64,000 nucleotides of DNA from Martinezella rhizogenes (lineage in GTDB: Bacteria > Pseudomonadota > Alphaproteobacteria > Rhizobiales > Rhizobiaceae): NCBI RefSeq assembly GCF_000799715.1, contig NZ_JUHG01000016.1:372001-436000 (forward strand), given 5' to 3'. Positions 36,165 to 45,424 of this stretch are shown piece after piece. Numbering within the stretch: position 1 is the stretch's first letter; every line of letters begins with the position of its first letter. Under the pieces are notes generated by a model. It worked only from the letters and a program-made list of their open reading frames with translations, did not search any database and was not told the origin of the DNA. The translations under genes and the position numbers were made by a program.

Positions 36165-36980
36165 TCAGCCAGCCGCCGCAGCGTGCTCATCCCTCTGGCG
36201 CTGTACCTCGCGGCGCTTGGTGGCGATGGAAGCGCAGATGACGCCAATGGCAACGATGCCGATCAGGATGGTGCAGATCGCGTTGATTTCCGGCGTCACA
36301 CCAAGCTTGACCTGACTGTAGATCAGCATGGGGAGCGTCTTGGCGCCAGCGCCCGAGGCAAAGGTGGCGATCACCAGGTCGTCGAGCGACAGCGTCAGCG
36401 CCAGCACCCAGCCGGAGAACACCGCCGGCGCGATGATCGGCAACGTGATTTCGAAGAAGGTGCGCACTGGCGGCGCGCCGAGATCCAGCGCCGCCTCCTC
36501 GATCGAGCGGTCGAAGGTCAGAAGCCTGGATTGCACGACGACGGCGACGAAGCACATGGTCAGCGTCGTATGCGCCATGACGATCGTCCAGAAACCACGG
36601 TCGATGCCGGCGGTGACGAAGAATAGCAGCAGCGACAGGCCGGTGATGACATCCGGCATGACCAACGGCGCGTAGATCATGCCGGAAAACAGGATGCGGC
36701 CGCGAAAGCGCGTGTAGCGCACCAGCGTCAGCGCCGCCAGCGTGCCGAGCACCGTGGCGACCGTCGCCGAGAAAAGCGCAATGCGCACCGTCAGCCAGGC
36801 GGCATTCAGCATGGTATCGTTGCTGAAGAGATGCACATACCATTGCGTCGAGAAGCCGCCCCAAACCGTGACCAGGCGCGAGGAGTTGAAGGAATAGATG
36901 ACCAGCAGCAGGATCGGCAGATAGAGGAATGCCAGGCCAAGCGTGACCGAGACGATGTTGAAACGGGACCAGCGGATCAT
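36165..36980 (-). CDS. potI: Putrescine ABC transporter permease PotI
   Basis: A 271-residue permease of the PotC/PotI type with about six membrane segments. The start MIRWSRFNIVSVTLGLAFLYLPILLLVIYSFN is typical, and the cytoplasmic EAA loop is EEAALDLGAPPVRTFFEITLPIIAP. FSLDDLVIA-type sequence (ALTLSLDDLVIATFASG) is the hallmark of polyamine permeases. GGAGG lies before the ATG. Last gene of potFGHI. Confidence 0.92.
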   Translation of the reverse strand: MIRWSRFNIVSVTLGLAFLYLPILLLVIYSFNSSRLVTVWGGFSTQWYVHLFSNDTMLNAAWLTVRIALFSATVATVLGTLAALTLVRYTRFRGRILFSGMIYAPLVMPDVITGLSLLLFFVTAGIDRGFWTIVMAHTTLTMCFVAVVVQSRLLTFDRSIEEAALDLGAPPVRTFFEITLPIIAPAVFSGWVLALTLSLDDLVIATFASGAGAKTLPMLIYSQVKLGVTPEINAICTILIGIVAIGVICASIATKRREVQRQRDEHAAAAG

Positions 36981-36983
36981 GGA

Positions 36984-37898
36984 CTACCTCCCTCTCTCTT
37001 CGGCTTTTGCCTGGAAATGCTGGAAGAAGACGATGGGCACCACCAGCACAAGCAGCAGGATGGTTGCCACGGCCGAGGCCAGCGGCCAGTCGGTGTTGCC
37101 GTAAAACTCGGTCCACAGCACCTTGCCGATCATCAGCGTTTCGGAACCGCCGAGCAGGTCCGGGATGACGAATTCGCCGACGGCCGGGATGAAGACCAGC
37201 ATGCAGCCGGCAATCACGCCGGGGATCGACAGCGGGAAGGTGACGCGCCAGAAAGCGCCGATCGCCGTGCAGCCAAGATCCTGCGCCGCCTCGATCAGCG
37301 TGCCGTCCATTTTTTCCAGCGCGGAATAGAGCGGCAGCACCATGAAGGGCAGGTAGGAATAGACCATGCCGATATAGACGGCGGTGTTGGTGTTGAGGAT
37401 CACCAGCGGCTCATGGATGACGCCGAGCCCCATCAGCAGCTGGTTCAGCAGACCGGTGGTGCTGAGGATCGACATCCAGGAGTAGACGCGAATCAGGAAG
37501 CTCGTCCAGAACGGCAGGATGACCAGCATCAGCAGCGTCGGGCGGATGGTGCGCGGTGCCTGCGCCATGCCGTAGGCGATGGGATAGGCGATGAGCAGCG
37601 TCAGGAATGTCGAGATGCCGGCGATTTTCAGGCTGCCGAGATAGGCATTCATATAGAGCGGATCGCCGGCCAACCATGTGTAGTTGTCGAACGACATACT
37701 TTGCAGCTTGTCCCACCAATCGCTGAAACTATCCGACCAATTGAAGGACGGATCATAAGGCGGGATGGACAGCGCCTTCGTCGACAGCGAGATGCGGAAG
37801 ACGATCAGGAACGGCACGAGGAAGAAGAGCAGCAGCCAGACATAGGGGATGATGATGACGAGGCGCTGGTAGAGGGAGGAACCGAGCGTTTTCATCAT
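36984..37898 (-). CDS. potH: Putrescine ABC transporter permease PotH
   Basis: A 304-residue PotB/PotH-type permease. It opens with a membrane segment (LVIIIPYVWLLLFFLVPFLIVFRISLS) and has the EAA loop IEAAQDLGCTAIGAFWRVTFPLSIPGV and the polyamine-family stretch VFIPAVGEFVIPDLLGGSETLMIG. The ATG at 37898 shares a base with the potG stop (TGATG); a further in-frame ATG follows. It pairs with PotI. Confidence 0.92.
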   Translation of the reverse strand: MMKTLGSSLYQRLVIIIPYVWLLLFFLVPFLIVFRISLSTKALSIPPYDPSFNWSDSFSDWWDKLQSMSFDNYTWLAGDPLYMNAYLGSLKIAGISTFLTLLIAYPIAYGMAQAPRTIRPTLLMLVILPFWTSFLIRVYSWMSILSTTGLLNQLLMGLGVIHEPLVILNTNTAVYIGMVYSYLPFMVLPLYSALEKMDGTLIEAAQDLGCTAIGAFWRVTFPLSIPGVIAGCMLVFIPAVGEFVIPDLLGGSETLMIGKVLWTEFYGNTDWPLASAVATILLLVLVVPIVFFQHFQAKAEERGR

Positions 37899-39043
37899 CA
37901 ATCCTTCAGCAGCACGCCGGCGTTTTCGTCGAAGGAGACCCAGACATTCTGGTCGTAGGCGAAGGGCTCTTCCACCACCCGGACCGAATTCAGCGATGAG
38001 GCCTTGACCACCTGGCCGTTCTGCAGCTTGACGTGGAAAACTGTCATGTCGCCGAGATAGGCGATATCCCAGATCTCGCCCTCGGCGGCGTTGACCGAGG
38101 CATTGGCCGGCGGGCGCGGCGTGATCCTGAGCTTTTCCGGCCGAATGGCGAGACTGGCGCGGCTTCCTTCCGCCGGCGTATCACCGGATGCGGTACGCAG
38201 CGTGAAGGCGGGATCGACGGCGATCTCGATGATCCCCGAACGGGCCGAGGTGACATTACCCTCGAGAATATTCACATCGCCGATAAAGTCGGCGACGAAG
38301 CGCGAGTTGGGAGCCTCGTAGATCTCTGCCGGCGTCGCTATCTGCGCCACCTTGCCATGGCTCATGACGGCGATGCGGTCGGCCATGGTCATCGCCTCTT
38401 CCTGGTCGTGGGTGACGACGACGAAGGTGAGGCCGAGGCTCTGTTGCAGGTCCATCAGTTCGAACTGGGTCTCCTCGCGCAGCTTCTTGTCGAGCGCGCC
38501 GAGCGGCTCATCGAGCAGCAGCACCTTCGGGCGCTTGGCGAGCGAGCGGGCAAGCGCCACGCGCTGACGCTGTCCGCCGGAAAGCTGATGGGGCTTGCGC
38601 CTGGCGAATTGCTCCAGCTTGACCAGCTTCAGCATCTGCGTCACGCGCTCGGCGATCTCCGCCTTCGGCATGCCATCCTGGCGCAGCCCGAAGGCGATGT
38701 TCTTTTCCACACTCATATGTGGGAAGAGCGCATAGGACTGGAACATCATGTTGACGGGGCGGCGATAGGGCGGCGTGCCGGCAAGACTCTGGCCGTCGAG
38801 GATGATCTCGCCCGTCGTCGGCTGCTCAAATCCCGCCAGCATGCGCAGCAGCGTGGACTTGCCGCAACCGGAGGCGCCGAGCAGGGCGAAGAATTCGCGG
38901 TTGTAGATATCCAGCGAAAGATTATCGACAGCGACGAAATCGCCGAACTTCTTCGTGACGTTCTTGAAGGAAATATAAGGCTTTGCCGAAGGGTCGGTCC
39001 ACGGAGCAAAGGAACGCCGGATATTACCGAGAGACTTCATCAT
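37898..39043 (-). CDS. potG: Putrescine ABC transporter ATPase PotG
   Basis: A 381-residue ATPase. Walker A GASGCGKST, Q-loop region NMMFQSYALFPHMSV, ABC signature LSGGQRQRVALARSLAKRPK and Walker B LLLDEPLGALD are all present. The C-terminal TOBE domain (about 280-375) is typical of the PotA/PotG group. A terminator-like hairpin separates it from potF upstream, so its expression is probably lower than potF. Two ATG codons lie in tandem at the start. Confidence 0.93.
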   Translation of the reverse strand: MMKSLGNIRRSFAPWTDPSAKPYISFKNVTKKFGDFVAVDNLSLDIYNREFFALLGASGCGKSTLLRMLAGFEQPTTGEIILDGQSLAGTPPYRRPVNMMFQSYALFPHMSVEKNIAFGLRQDGMPKAEIAERVTQMLKLVKLEQFARRKPHQLSGGQRQRVALARSLAKRPKVLLLDEPLGALDKKLREETQFELMDLQQSLGLTFVVVTHDQEEAMTMADRIAVMSHGKVAQIATPAEIYEAPNSRFVADFIGDVNILEGNVTSARSGIIEIAVDPAFTLRTASGDTPAEGSRASLAIRPEKLRITPRPPANASVNAAEGEIWDIAYLGDMTVFHVKLQNGQVVKASSLNSVRVVEEPFAYDQNVWVSFDENAGVLLKD

Positions 39044-39120
39044 TTATCCCCAAATGAAAGGCTGGTGCGCCGGCTCTTCCCCATTCCGGCGCGGTCCTGA
39101 TCTTTACGTTATGCCGTCAG

Positions 39121-39150
39121 AAAAAGGCCCGGACGTTGCCGTCCGGGCCT
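39121..39150 (-). terminator. Stem-loop terminator/attenuator between potF and potG
   Basis: AGGCCCGGAC (39125-39134) and GTCCGGGCCT (39141-39150) form a perfect 10-bp stem with a 6-base loop. On the minus strand TTTTT follows (39125-39121). It lies 10 bp after potF and about 80 bp before potG, so partial read-through is needed to express potGHI unless these have their own promoter. Confidence 0.8.
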
Positions 39151-39159
39151 GCTTTGAAA

Positions 39160-40257
39160 TTATTGGCCAGTGGTGACCTTCGTCCACAAGCGCGTCGCCA
39201 CGCGCTGCGCTTTCGGATCCCACGGTTTCAAGGTATAAAGGCTCTTCGTGATCTCTTCCGTCGGATAGACGGACGGATCCTCCAGCACTTCCTTGCTCAC
39301 GAACTGCTGCGACGCCTTGTTGCCATTCGCGTAAGTCGTGAAGTTGCTGGCCTTGGCGATGACTTCCGGCTTCATCATGTAGTTGATGAATGCGTGCGCT
39401 TCGGCGACATGCGGCGCATCGGCCGGGATCGCCATCACGTCGAACCACATCTGGGCGCCCTTTTTCGGGATCGAATAGCTGATGTTGATGCCATTCTTGG
39501 CTTCGGCCGCGCGGTTGCGCGCCTGCAGCACGTCGCCAGAGTAGCCAAAGGCCAGGCAGATATCGCCGTTGGCGAGCGCATTGATGTATTCCGACGAATG
39601 GAATTTGCGGATATTCGGACGAGCGGCCGTCAGCAGCTCCTCGGCCTTCTTGAGGTCTTCGGCCTTGGTCGAATTCGGATCGAGGCCGAGATAGCGCAGC
39701 GCCGCCGGAATGACGTCCGTGGGAGAGTCGAGCACGTAGATACCGCAATCCTTGAACTTGGCGGCAACCTTCGGATCGAAGATCACGTCAATATCCGGCG
39801 CCTCGTCGGTGCCGAGGATCTGTTTCACCTTGTCGACATTGTAGCCGACGCCGCTAGTGCCCCACATATAATCGACGGCATATTGGTTGCCGGGATCATA
39901 GGCAGCGATCCGCTGCTGCACCGTATCCCACATGTTGGAGATATTCGGCAGCTTCGACTTGTCGAGCTTCTGGAAGACGCCGGCCTTGATCTGGCGCTGC
40001 AGGAAGTAGGCGGTCGGCACGACGACGTCATAACCGGTCTTGCCCGCGAGCAGCTTGGTTTCCAGCGTTTCGTTGGCGTCGAAGGTGTCGTAGACGACCT
40101 TGATGCCGGTTTCCTTGGTGAAATCGGCCAGGATCGAATCATCGATGTAATCCGACCAGTTGTAGACGTTGACAACCTTGTCTTCCGCCTGGGCAGCCGT
40201 CACCAGCGAAACAGCCGCAAAGGCGGTTGCCGCGAGCCGTGCGAACATGGACTTCAT
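39160..40257 (-). CDS. potF: Periplasmic putrescine-binding protein PotF
   Basis: The receptor of the putrescine importer, 365 residues, with signal peptide MKSMFARLAATAFAAVSLVT (cleavage near AAQAED). The mature start VVNVYNWSDYIDDSILADFTKETGIKVVYDTFD is the classic PotD/PotF opening. PTDVIPAALRYLGLDPNST and CLAFGYSGDVLQARNRA carry ligand-pocket positions (Asp and Trp/Tyr region). The ATG at 40257 matches the signal peptide. First gene of potFGHI. Confidence 0.93.
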   Translation of the reverse strand: MKSMFARLAATAFAAVSLVTAAQAEDKVVNVYNWSDYIDDSILADFTKETGIKVVYDTFDANETLETKLLAGKTGYDVVVPTAYFLQRQIKAGVFQKLDKSKLPNISNMWDTVQQRIAAYDPGNQYAVDYMWGTSGVGYNVDKVKQILGTDEAPDIDVIFDPKVAAKFKDCGIYVLDSPTDVIPAALRYLGLDPNSTKAEDLKKAEELLTAARPNIRKFHSSEYINALANGDICLAFGYSGDVLQARNRAAEAKNGINISYSIPKKGAQMWFDVMAIPADAPHVAEAHAFINYMMKPEVIAKASNFTTYANGNKASQQFVSKEVLEDPSVYPTEEITKSLYTLKPWDPKAQRVATRLWTKVTTGQ

Positions 40258-40449
40258 GGTCTCTCCTGTTTTGTTCAAGGGCATCCTCGCGACACCCAAC
40301 CCTCTGTTTTTCCCGCCAGACTAGAAAGGAATCCCAAAGGCCACAAGGGGGAAAAGCAAGCCCCATGAGCTTTCACGGATTTACACGAAATCGGGGATGA
40401 TGCGGCTCTCCGACCGGAGACGAGCCACGCCGTCTTCAGTGTACGGTTT

Positions 40450-41322
40450 TCAAACGTAGGTCGGACGGTTGCCCGCGAAGAGATCGGCATGGCTCTTCAG
40501 CAGCCGGGCCATGCGGTCGACCACCGTGCGGATCTCGCGGCGATGACGGTCAGTGTCGTTCATGACGATCCATTGTCCGTGACGCAGGGGAGCGATTTCC
40601 TCGCCCACCCGCTCCAGCCGAGGCTCCAGGTCGCCGACGAAACAGGGAAGAACGGCGATGCCCGACCCTGAAAGAACCAGATCATGGAGCGACCGCGGCC
40701 GAGTGACCGTCACCGCGATCGCCTCGCGCTCGTTCTGATGCGGCCAGCGCAGATAGGCGGAGATCGCGTCCTCTTCCGCAACGGCGATCCAGCGGCGGGG
40801 GCCGGCGAAGCGCATGTTGCGCGCCTGATAGGCGGCATAGGCGACATCGCCGGTCTTAATGGCCGCAAGGTTCGTTTCCTCCGGCTCGAAGGCGCGGATA
40901 CCGATATCGCTCTCGCGATGGGCAAGACTGGCGCGGCGTTCGGCGATTTGCAGATCGATGCGGAAGCCGTCCCGCTCGGAGCAGATCGACGGCATGTTCT
41001 GGCTGAGCACCCAGGCGACCCAGGTGCCTGCGGTAATGCGGACGATGGCCGCGCCCTGCGCCTCGCGCTGCCAGCTATCCACCTTGCGGGCGGCCGCCTC
41101 CATATCGAGCAGCTGATCGAACAGTTCCTGGCCATCGCCGGTCAGCGCATAACCGGTCTGGCTGCGCTGAAAGAGCGGGCGGCCGATCTGGCTCTCCAGC
41201 TCCAGCATACGCCGGCCGATCGTCGCCGGGCTCAATCCGCTCGACGAAACGGCGCCCGTCAGCCCGCCGCCGCGGGCCACATCGAGGAAAAGCTGATAGG
41301 CATCCCAGGTCGAATTTTTCAT
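40450..41322 (-). CDS. LysR-family transcriptional regulator
   Basis: A 290-residue LysR protein with helix-turn-helix AYQLFLDVARGGGLTGAVSSSGLSPATIGRRMLELE and effector domain from about residue 90 (VRITAGTWVAWVLSQNMP). The unusual first helix lacks the common MxxxxLxxF start but keeps the fold. It lies upstream of and in the same direction as potF with a 192-bp gap, and could regulate putrescine uptake, but no divergent partner supports that. A 26-bp A/T-rich stretch precedes its start. Confidence 0.85.
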   Translation of the reverse strand: MKNSTWDAYQLFLDVARGGGLTGAVSSSGLSPATIGRRMLELESQIGRPLFQRSQTGYALTGDGQELFDQLLDMEAAARKVDSWQREAQGAAIVRITAGTWVAWVLSQNMPSICSERDGFRIDLQIAERRASLAHRESDIGIRAFEPEETNLAAIKTGDVAYAAYQARNMRFAGPRRWIAVAEEDAISAYLRWPHQNEREAIAVTVTRPRSLHDLVLSGSGIAVLPCFVGDLEPRLERVGEEIAPLRHGQWIVMNDTDRHRREIRTVVDRMARLLKSHADLFAGNRPTYV

Positions 41323-41410
41323 AATTGAAAAACATAAGGCGAAAACGGCTATATATAAAGAAAATTTCTATGTGTAATTGAAGGGATGCCTTTCAACATG
41401 GAGAGTTCCC

Positions 41411-41665
41411 ATGCTCGACTGCATCGCTTTAGCCAAAATCTTCGAATTGCAAAACCAGACGCTCCACGAGCAATGGCGCAGGAACGAGGATATGTTCTAC
41501 CAGGCCTATGGTCATAAAAACTGGGCACTGCTCTCCCGACTTGGAAGAACCCTCGACCATGCATATGCATGGCTTAAAACGAAAAAGGCGGACCGGCCCA
41601 ATATCGGCCGATCCGCCTGTGATGATGGCGTCAACTACTGCGGTCAGGCAGCGTCCGCCCGCTGA
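41411..41665 (+). CDS. Small hypothetical protein, 84 residues
   Basis: The frame starts MLDCIALAKIFELQNQTLHE with GGAG eight bases before the ATG. The first 55 residues look like a soluble helical protein (QWRRNEDMFYQAYGHKNWALL). The last 25 run through the terminator of the chemoreceptor gene and overlap its 3' end by 22 bp, which makes that part suspicious. I do not recognise a family. It may be a short DUF-type protein whose real end is read here, or a chance frame. Confidence 0.4.
   Translation: MLDCIALAKIFELQNQTLHEQWRRNEDMFYQAYGHKNWALLSRLGRTLDHAYAWLKTKKADRPNIGRSACDDGVNYCGQAASAR
41581..41618 (-). terminator. Rho-independent terminator of the chemoreceptor gene
   Basis: Arms 41586-41598 and 41606-41618 pair over 13 bp with one mismatch. 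On the minus strand TTTTT follows (41586-41582). It lies 26 bp after the chemoreceptor stop and within the small frame at 41411-41665. Confidence 0.8.
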
Positions 41666-44181
41666 TAGCTCATGCCCTTGCCGCTTTCGATCTTGAACTG
41701 CTGGATGAGATAGAGCAATGCATCCGCCTCGGAGGCCAGTTCCCGGCTGGCCGCCGTGGTCTCCTCGACCATGCCGGCGTTCTTTTGCGTCATCTGGTCC
41801 ATGTGGTTGACGGAGGCATTGACCTCCTGCAACGCGCTTGCCTGATCGTGGCTGGCGCGGGCGATCATCTCCACATGCTGGCTGATGGTGACGATCTGGC
41901 CGCTGATCTGTGCCAGCACCGAGCCGGCCTGCTGCACGAATTGCGAACCGGAATTGACTTCCTGGGTCGATTTATTGATCAGCCCTTTGATCTCCTTGGC
42001 CGCTGCGGCGGAACGCTGGGCCAGTTCGCGTACTTCCATGGCCACGACCGCAAAACCCTTGCCGGCGTCACCGGCGCGAGCGGCCTCGATGCCGGCGTTC
42101 AACGCCAGGAGGTTGGTCTGGAAGGCGATCTCGTCGATGACGCCGATGATCTGCTCGATCTTGCGGGACGCATCCTCGATGCGCGTCATGGCGTCGATGG
42201 CGTTGCCGACGACGACGGAGCTGTCATCGGCGCTGCGCTTGGCTTCGCGCACGATCGCATCCGCATCCTTGGCGCGCTCGGCGGACGAGCGAACGGTGAC
42301 GGTGATTTCGTCGACAGCGGCGGCGGTCTGCTCCAGCGAGGCTGCCTGCTGTTCGGTGCGTTTCGACAGGTCCTCGGCGGAGGCCGCCATCTGGTTGCCA
42401 TTGGTCTGGATCATCTCGACATTGTCGCGCACTTGGCTGATCGTCTGCTGCAGGCGCGACAGCGAGCTATTGAAATCCTGGCGAAGCTGTTCGAGACGGC
42501 CGATGAAGGGCGTCTCGATCGTCGAGGAGATATCGCCCTGCGCCAGACGCTCGAGGCCTGCGGCAAGCTCGCTGACGGCAAAGTCGATCTGGCGGTCGAG
42601 CTCGCGCTTTTCGGCGTCGTTGCGCTGGCGCTCGTGCTCGGCGGCAGCGCGCTCCTCGTCGCTCTGCTCCTCAATGCGGATTTTCGAAATCGCATTTTCC
42701 TTGAAGATTCCGAGCGCGCGGGCCATGTCGCCGATTTCGTCGTGGCGCTTTTCGCCGGAGATCGCGGTCTCCAGCATGCCATCGGCAATGCGGCGCATGG
42801 CAGCGGTGATCTGGCCGATCGGACGCTGCAAGGTCAGCACCAGCGCAATGCCGCCGGCGATGGAAAGAATGATACCCAGAATGGTGGCGAGGATCGAGAT
42901 GTAGTTTGCCTGCTCACGCTCGGTGCCCGCGCTCTGTTTCTGCGTTTCGGCGAAGGCGGTGAGCTGGCCCCAGACCTGATCGAGCTGCTGGCGCGCAGCG
43001 GCATATTCCGCAACGCGCTGGGTCGACGTGTTGACCAGCTGGTCGCCGCCGTCCTCGATCGCCTTGAGGGCGGGCCGGATAGCCGCATCGATGCCATCGA
43101 TGAAATCCATGCCCTTGGCGCTTTGCTTCATCGTGTCCATGGCGCCGCGGAGCTTGAAGACCTCCTGCCGTAGACGAGTGAGATTATCCTTGCTGGTATT
43201 GGCCAGGAATTCGCCAAGCACGAGCTGCAGCGAATAGATCGAACCCTGGAGACGCCGGGTATCCTGAAGAACGGAGTTGGTTTGAACAACCTTGGCGTCC
43301 ATCTCCACGAAGGTCGTCGTCGCCTGGCGCATCATCTGCGTCGCGGCCAACTGGGTATAGGTCGAGGTCTGGCGGAAGCGGGAGAGAAGCCGGGTGATGC
43401 CGGCAATCGTATCATCGGTCGGGACATCCGCGCTTTCGGTGAAGGCGGTCAGGTCCTTGATCGTGCCGACAACGGATTGCACGACGCTCTTCTGGTTTTG
43501 CGGAAGAGCAAGATTGATCGAGCGTTGCGCCTTGTTCAGATCTGGCAGCCGGTCCTTGAGCAGCTTGACCTTGTCGACAGGGGTTGCAGCCTTGTTGAAA
43601 TCCTCGGCAACGGCAACGAGCTGATCGCCGCCCTTCAGCAGGCGATCGGCCGACCGCAGCGTCGATGTCGCGGCGGCCTGGTCCTGGCGCATCTGATCTT
43701 CCAGTTGCTGCCCGTTGAAATCGACGTTGAAGCGAGCCTTGATCAGCGCCTTCTGAGCATCGTCGATCGCCTTGCGGAAATCGACTTCCTGTTCGTGCAG
43801 CGTCCAGAGCTTGGCGACCTCATTCGCCATGGCGGCGGTCTTGGTCGTCGCATCCGTCAGATTGTCACGGCCATCCGCATCTTTGCCGAGCTGGTCGAGC
43901 GTCGATGCCAGAACGCCCTGCTGCGATTTGATGTCCTCATATAGCTTGTCACGCTGCTGCTCGTTGGTGATGCGCAGGAAGTCATCCATCGAACCATAGA
44001 GATTCTTGAAGCCCGTCAGCGATTGCAGCACGCTGTTGGAGATTTCCATGCGCCCCTGCAGCAGGCCGGAAGCATAGAGCCCGGTGAGGCCGACGGCGGA
44101 AATGCTGATGACGAACGGGAGGACGAAGAGGAGAACCTTCGTCTTGATCTTGAAACGGGACAGGATCTTGTCAATGAACAT
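41644..44181 (-). CDS. Methyl-accepting chemotaxis protein with long helical periplasmic domain
   Basis: A membrane chemoreceptor of 845 residues that signals to CheA/CheW. TM1 is about residues 15-36 (KVLLFVLPFVISISAVGLTG). About 380 periplasmic residues follow, rich in helix-forming residues without Cache motifs. TM2 is near residue 425-445 (ILATILGIILSIAGGIALVL), then HAMP and the signalling domain with tip EIAFQTNLLALNAGIEAARAGDAGKGFAVVA. There is no C-terminal CheR-tether pentapeptide. The long helical sensor resembles S. meliloti McpZ more than McpU, but I cannot confirm it. Its ligand is unknown; putrescine genes flank it. Confidence 0.92.
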   Translation of the reverse strand: MFIDKILSRFKIKTKVLLFVLPFVISISAVGLTGLYASGLLQGRMEISNSVLQSLTGFKNLYGSMDDFLRITNEQQRDKLYEDIKSQQGVLASTLDQLGKDADGRDNLTDATTKTAAMANEVAKLWTLHEQEVDFRKAIDDAQKALIKARFNVDFNGQQLEDQMRQDQAAATSTLRSADRLLKGGDQLVAVAEDFNKAATPVDKVKLLKDRLPDLNKAQRSINLALPQNQKSVVQSVVGTIKDLTAFTESADVPTDDTIAGITRLLSRFRQTSTYTQLAATQMMRQATTTFVEMDAKVVQTNSVLQDTRRLQGSIYSLQLVLGEFLANTSKDNLTRLRQEVFKLRGAMDTMKQSAKGMDFIDGIDAAIRPALKAIEDGGDQLVNTSTQRVAEYAAARQQLDQVWGQLTAFAETQKQSAGTEREQANYISILATILGIILSIAGGIALVLTLQRPIGQITAAMRRIADGMLETAISGEKRHDEIGDMARALGIFKENAISKIRIEEQSDEERAAAEHERQRNDAEKRELDRQIDFAVSELAAGLERLAQGDISSTIETPFIGRLEQLRQDFNSSLSRLQQTISQVRDNVEMIQTNGNQMAASAEDLSKRTEQQAASLEQTAAAVDEITVTVRSSAERAKDADAIVREAKRSADDSSVVVGNAIDAMTRIEDASRKIEQIIGVIDEIAFQTNLLALNAGIEAARAGDAGKGFAVVAMEVRELAQRSAAAAKEIKGLINKSTQEVNSGSQFVQQAGSVLAQISGQIVTISQHVEMIARASHDQASALQEVNASVNHMDQMTQKNAGMVEETTAASRELASEADALLYLIQQFKIESGKGMSYQRADAA

Positions 44182-44519
44182 CGTAGCTCGGGCCTCTCAC
44201 AACTGCTCCCCCCTTGCCGGCGCCTTCACAGCGCTGACCGGATGCATAATCTTCAATCTTGAGATGTTCGCAGACGGGGTCCTGAACGATGTCAGGCGGC
44301 AATCATTGCTTCTGCTTCACGTTGTGGAAGCGGCCCCAGAAAATCTGCGCAGATTGTGAGTTTGATAGATTAATTTTCGGATAAGGGGCCGTGGCGGCAA
44401 TTACACAACGGAAAACGCGGGAAAACGGCTGATAACAGGTCAGCCGAAACAAGACGTAGCGCCTGGGCGCAAGTGCTTCGCCGAGAAAACGGCGAAATCA
44501 GCCGATCGGGCCGACGATG
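44182..44519. other. Intergenic region upstream of the chemoreceptor
   Basis: 338 bp without a convincing gene. It should contain the chemoreceptor promoter. Two symmetrical elements can be seen: a perfect 14-bp palindrome AATCTGCGCAGATT at 44342-44355, and a hairpin TTCGCCG-AGAAAA-CGGCGAA at 44477-44496 just after the small membrane-protein frame on the minus strand. No T-run follows either. Confidence 0.5.
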
Positions 44520-44663
44520 TCAGAAGCCGCGTGCCACGAGATAAGCAATGCAGGCAGCCGTGGCGCCGGTTGCAAGCATCAGCAGCCTGACGGCCACCAG
44601 CTTGGCGTTGTCCCGGGTTTGAGCAATTGCTATGGCGCGAGCGCGACGTTGTGTTTTGTTCAT
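44520..44663 (-). CDS. Small single-span membrane protein, 47 residues
   Basis: Reading from ATG 44663 gives MNKTQRRARAIAIAQTRDNA and then one hydrophobic segment (LVAVRLLMLATGATAACIAYLVARGF). A basic cytoplasmic head followed by one helix is a common layout for small membrane proteins. AGG lies six bases before the ATG, a weak ribosome site. The frame is open further upstream, but that part is unlike protein. A hairpin follows the stop. Confidence 0.45.
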   Translation of the reverse strand: MNKTQRRARAIAIAQTRDNAKLVAVRLLMLATGATAACIAYLVARGF

Positions 44664-44838
44664 GAGCCTAAATCCCATTTTCGCACTGACACGATAACCG
44701 GCAACAGGCCGTTCCGGCAACAGGCAATGTAGAAAATAAAGATGTAGGAAATGAAAACGCCAAAACCAGAGGTTAGTCGCAATTGCCGCACCTTTCGAAC
44801 ATTTGCCCAAAAAGCGCGGAACTCCGCGGGGTGTAATT

Positions 44839-45351
44839 TTACTTCAGCAGCTCCGCGATCGCCGGATTGGTCGCCATCTCAGCGGCGGTCTTGCCGGAAG
44901 ACGACTTGATGGTCTTGTCGGCCCCATTCTTCAACAGCGTCCTGACGATGGCCGCATCTTCTTGTTGTGCCGCCATATGCAACGGCGTCCAGCCATCATA
45001 GTCGCCGCGCACGTTGACGTCGGCACCTTTGGAGACCAGGAGATCGATCATGCTGGCCGGGCCGTAATAGGCGGCGGTGTGCAGCGGATACCAGCCTTCG
45101 GTCGTCTTCATATCCAGCTTGGCGCCGCAGGCGAGCATCTTCTTGACGACATCGCCCTTCTTGTCGCGGATCGCCAGCGCGAAATTGGTGTCGCCGCCCG
45201 TATCCTGGCCGTTCGGATCCAGCTTCTTGCATGCCGCAGACGCGGCATTGGCGTCCAGCGCCGTGACAGCGATGAAGCCAAGAGACAGCATCAAGGCTGC
45301 CGCCATGCCAGGAAAAGTTGCGGATCGAAATGTCCAGGTCTTGAACGTCAT
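44839..45351 (-). CDS. Secreted ankyrin-repeat protein
   Basis: A 170-residue protein with an N-terminal signal peptide (FPGMAAALMLSLGFIAVTALDANAA) and three to four ankyrin repeats: FALAIRDKKGDVVKKMLACGA, YPLHTAAYYGPASMIDLLVSKGA and TPLHMAAQQEDAAIVRTLLKNGA. The ATG at 45351 has GGAGG upstream. Ankyrin repeats bind other proteins; a periplasmic ankyrin protein next to other envelope genes might be a stress or inhibitor protein, but nothing identifies the partner. Confidence 0.85.
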   Translation of the reverse strand: MTFKTWTFRSATFPGMAAALMLSLGFIAVTALDANAASAACKKLDPNGQDTGGDTNFALAIRDKKGDVVKKMLACGAKLDMKTTEGWYPLHTAAYYGPASMIDLLVSKGADVNVRGDYDGWTPLHMAAQQEDAAIVRTLLKNGADKTIKSSSGKTAAEMATNPAIAELLK

Positions 45352-45424
45352 CATCGCCTCCATCGAATAGTGTCGTCGCTGGAGACGCTCCTTGCCTGCT
45401 TCGCGACCCATTGGCAAGGCCGCC

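Noticed and set aside
44342..44355. 14-bp palindrome AATCTGCGCAGATT as a regulator site
   Set aside because: Position is about 160 bp from the chemoreceptor start with no partner copy; I mention it in the region note but cannot assign it.
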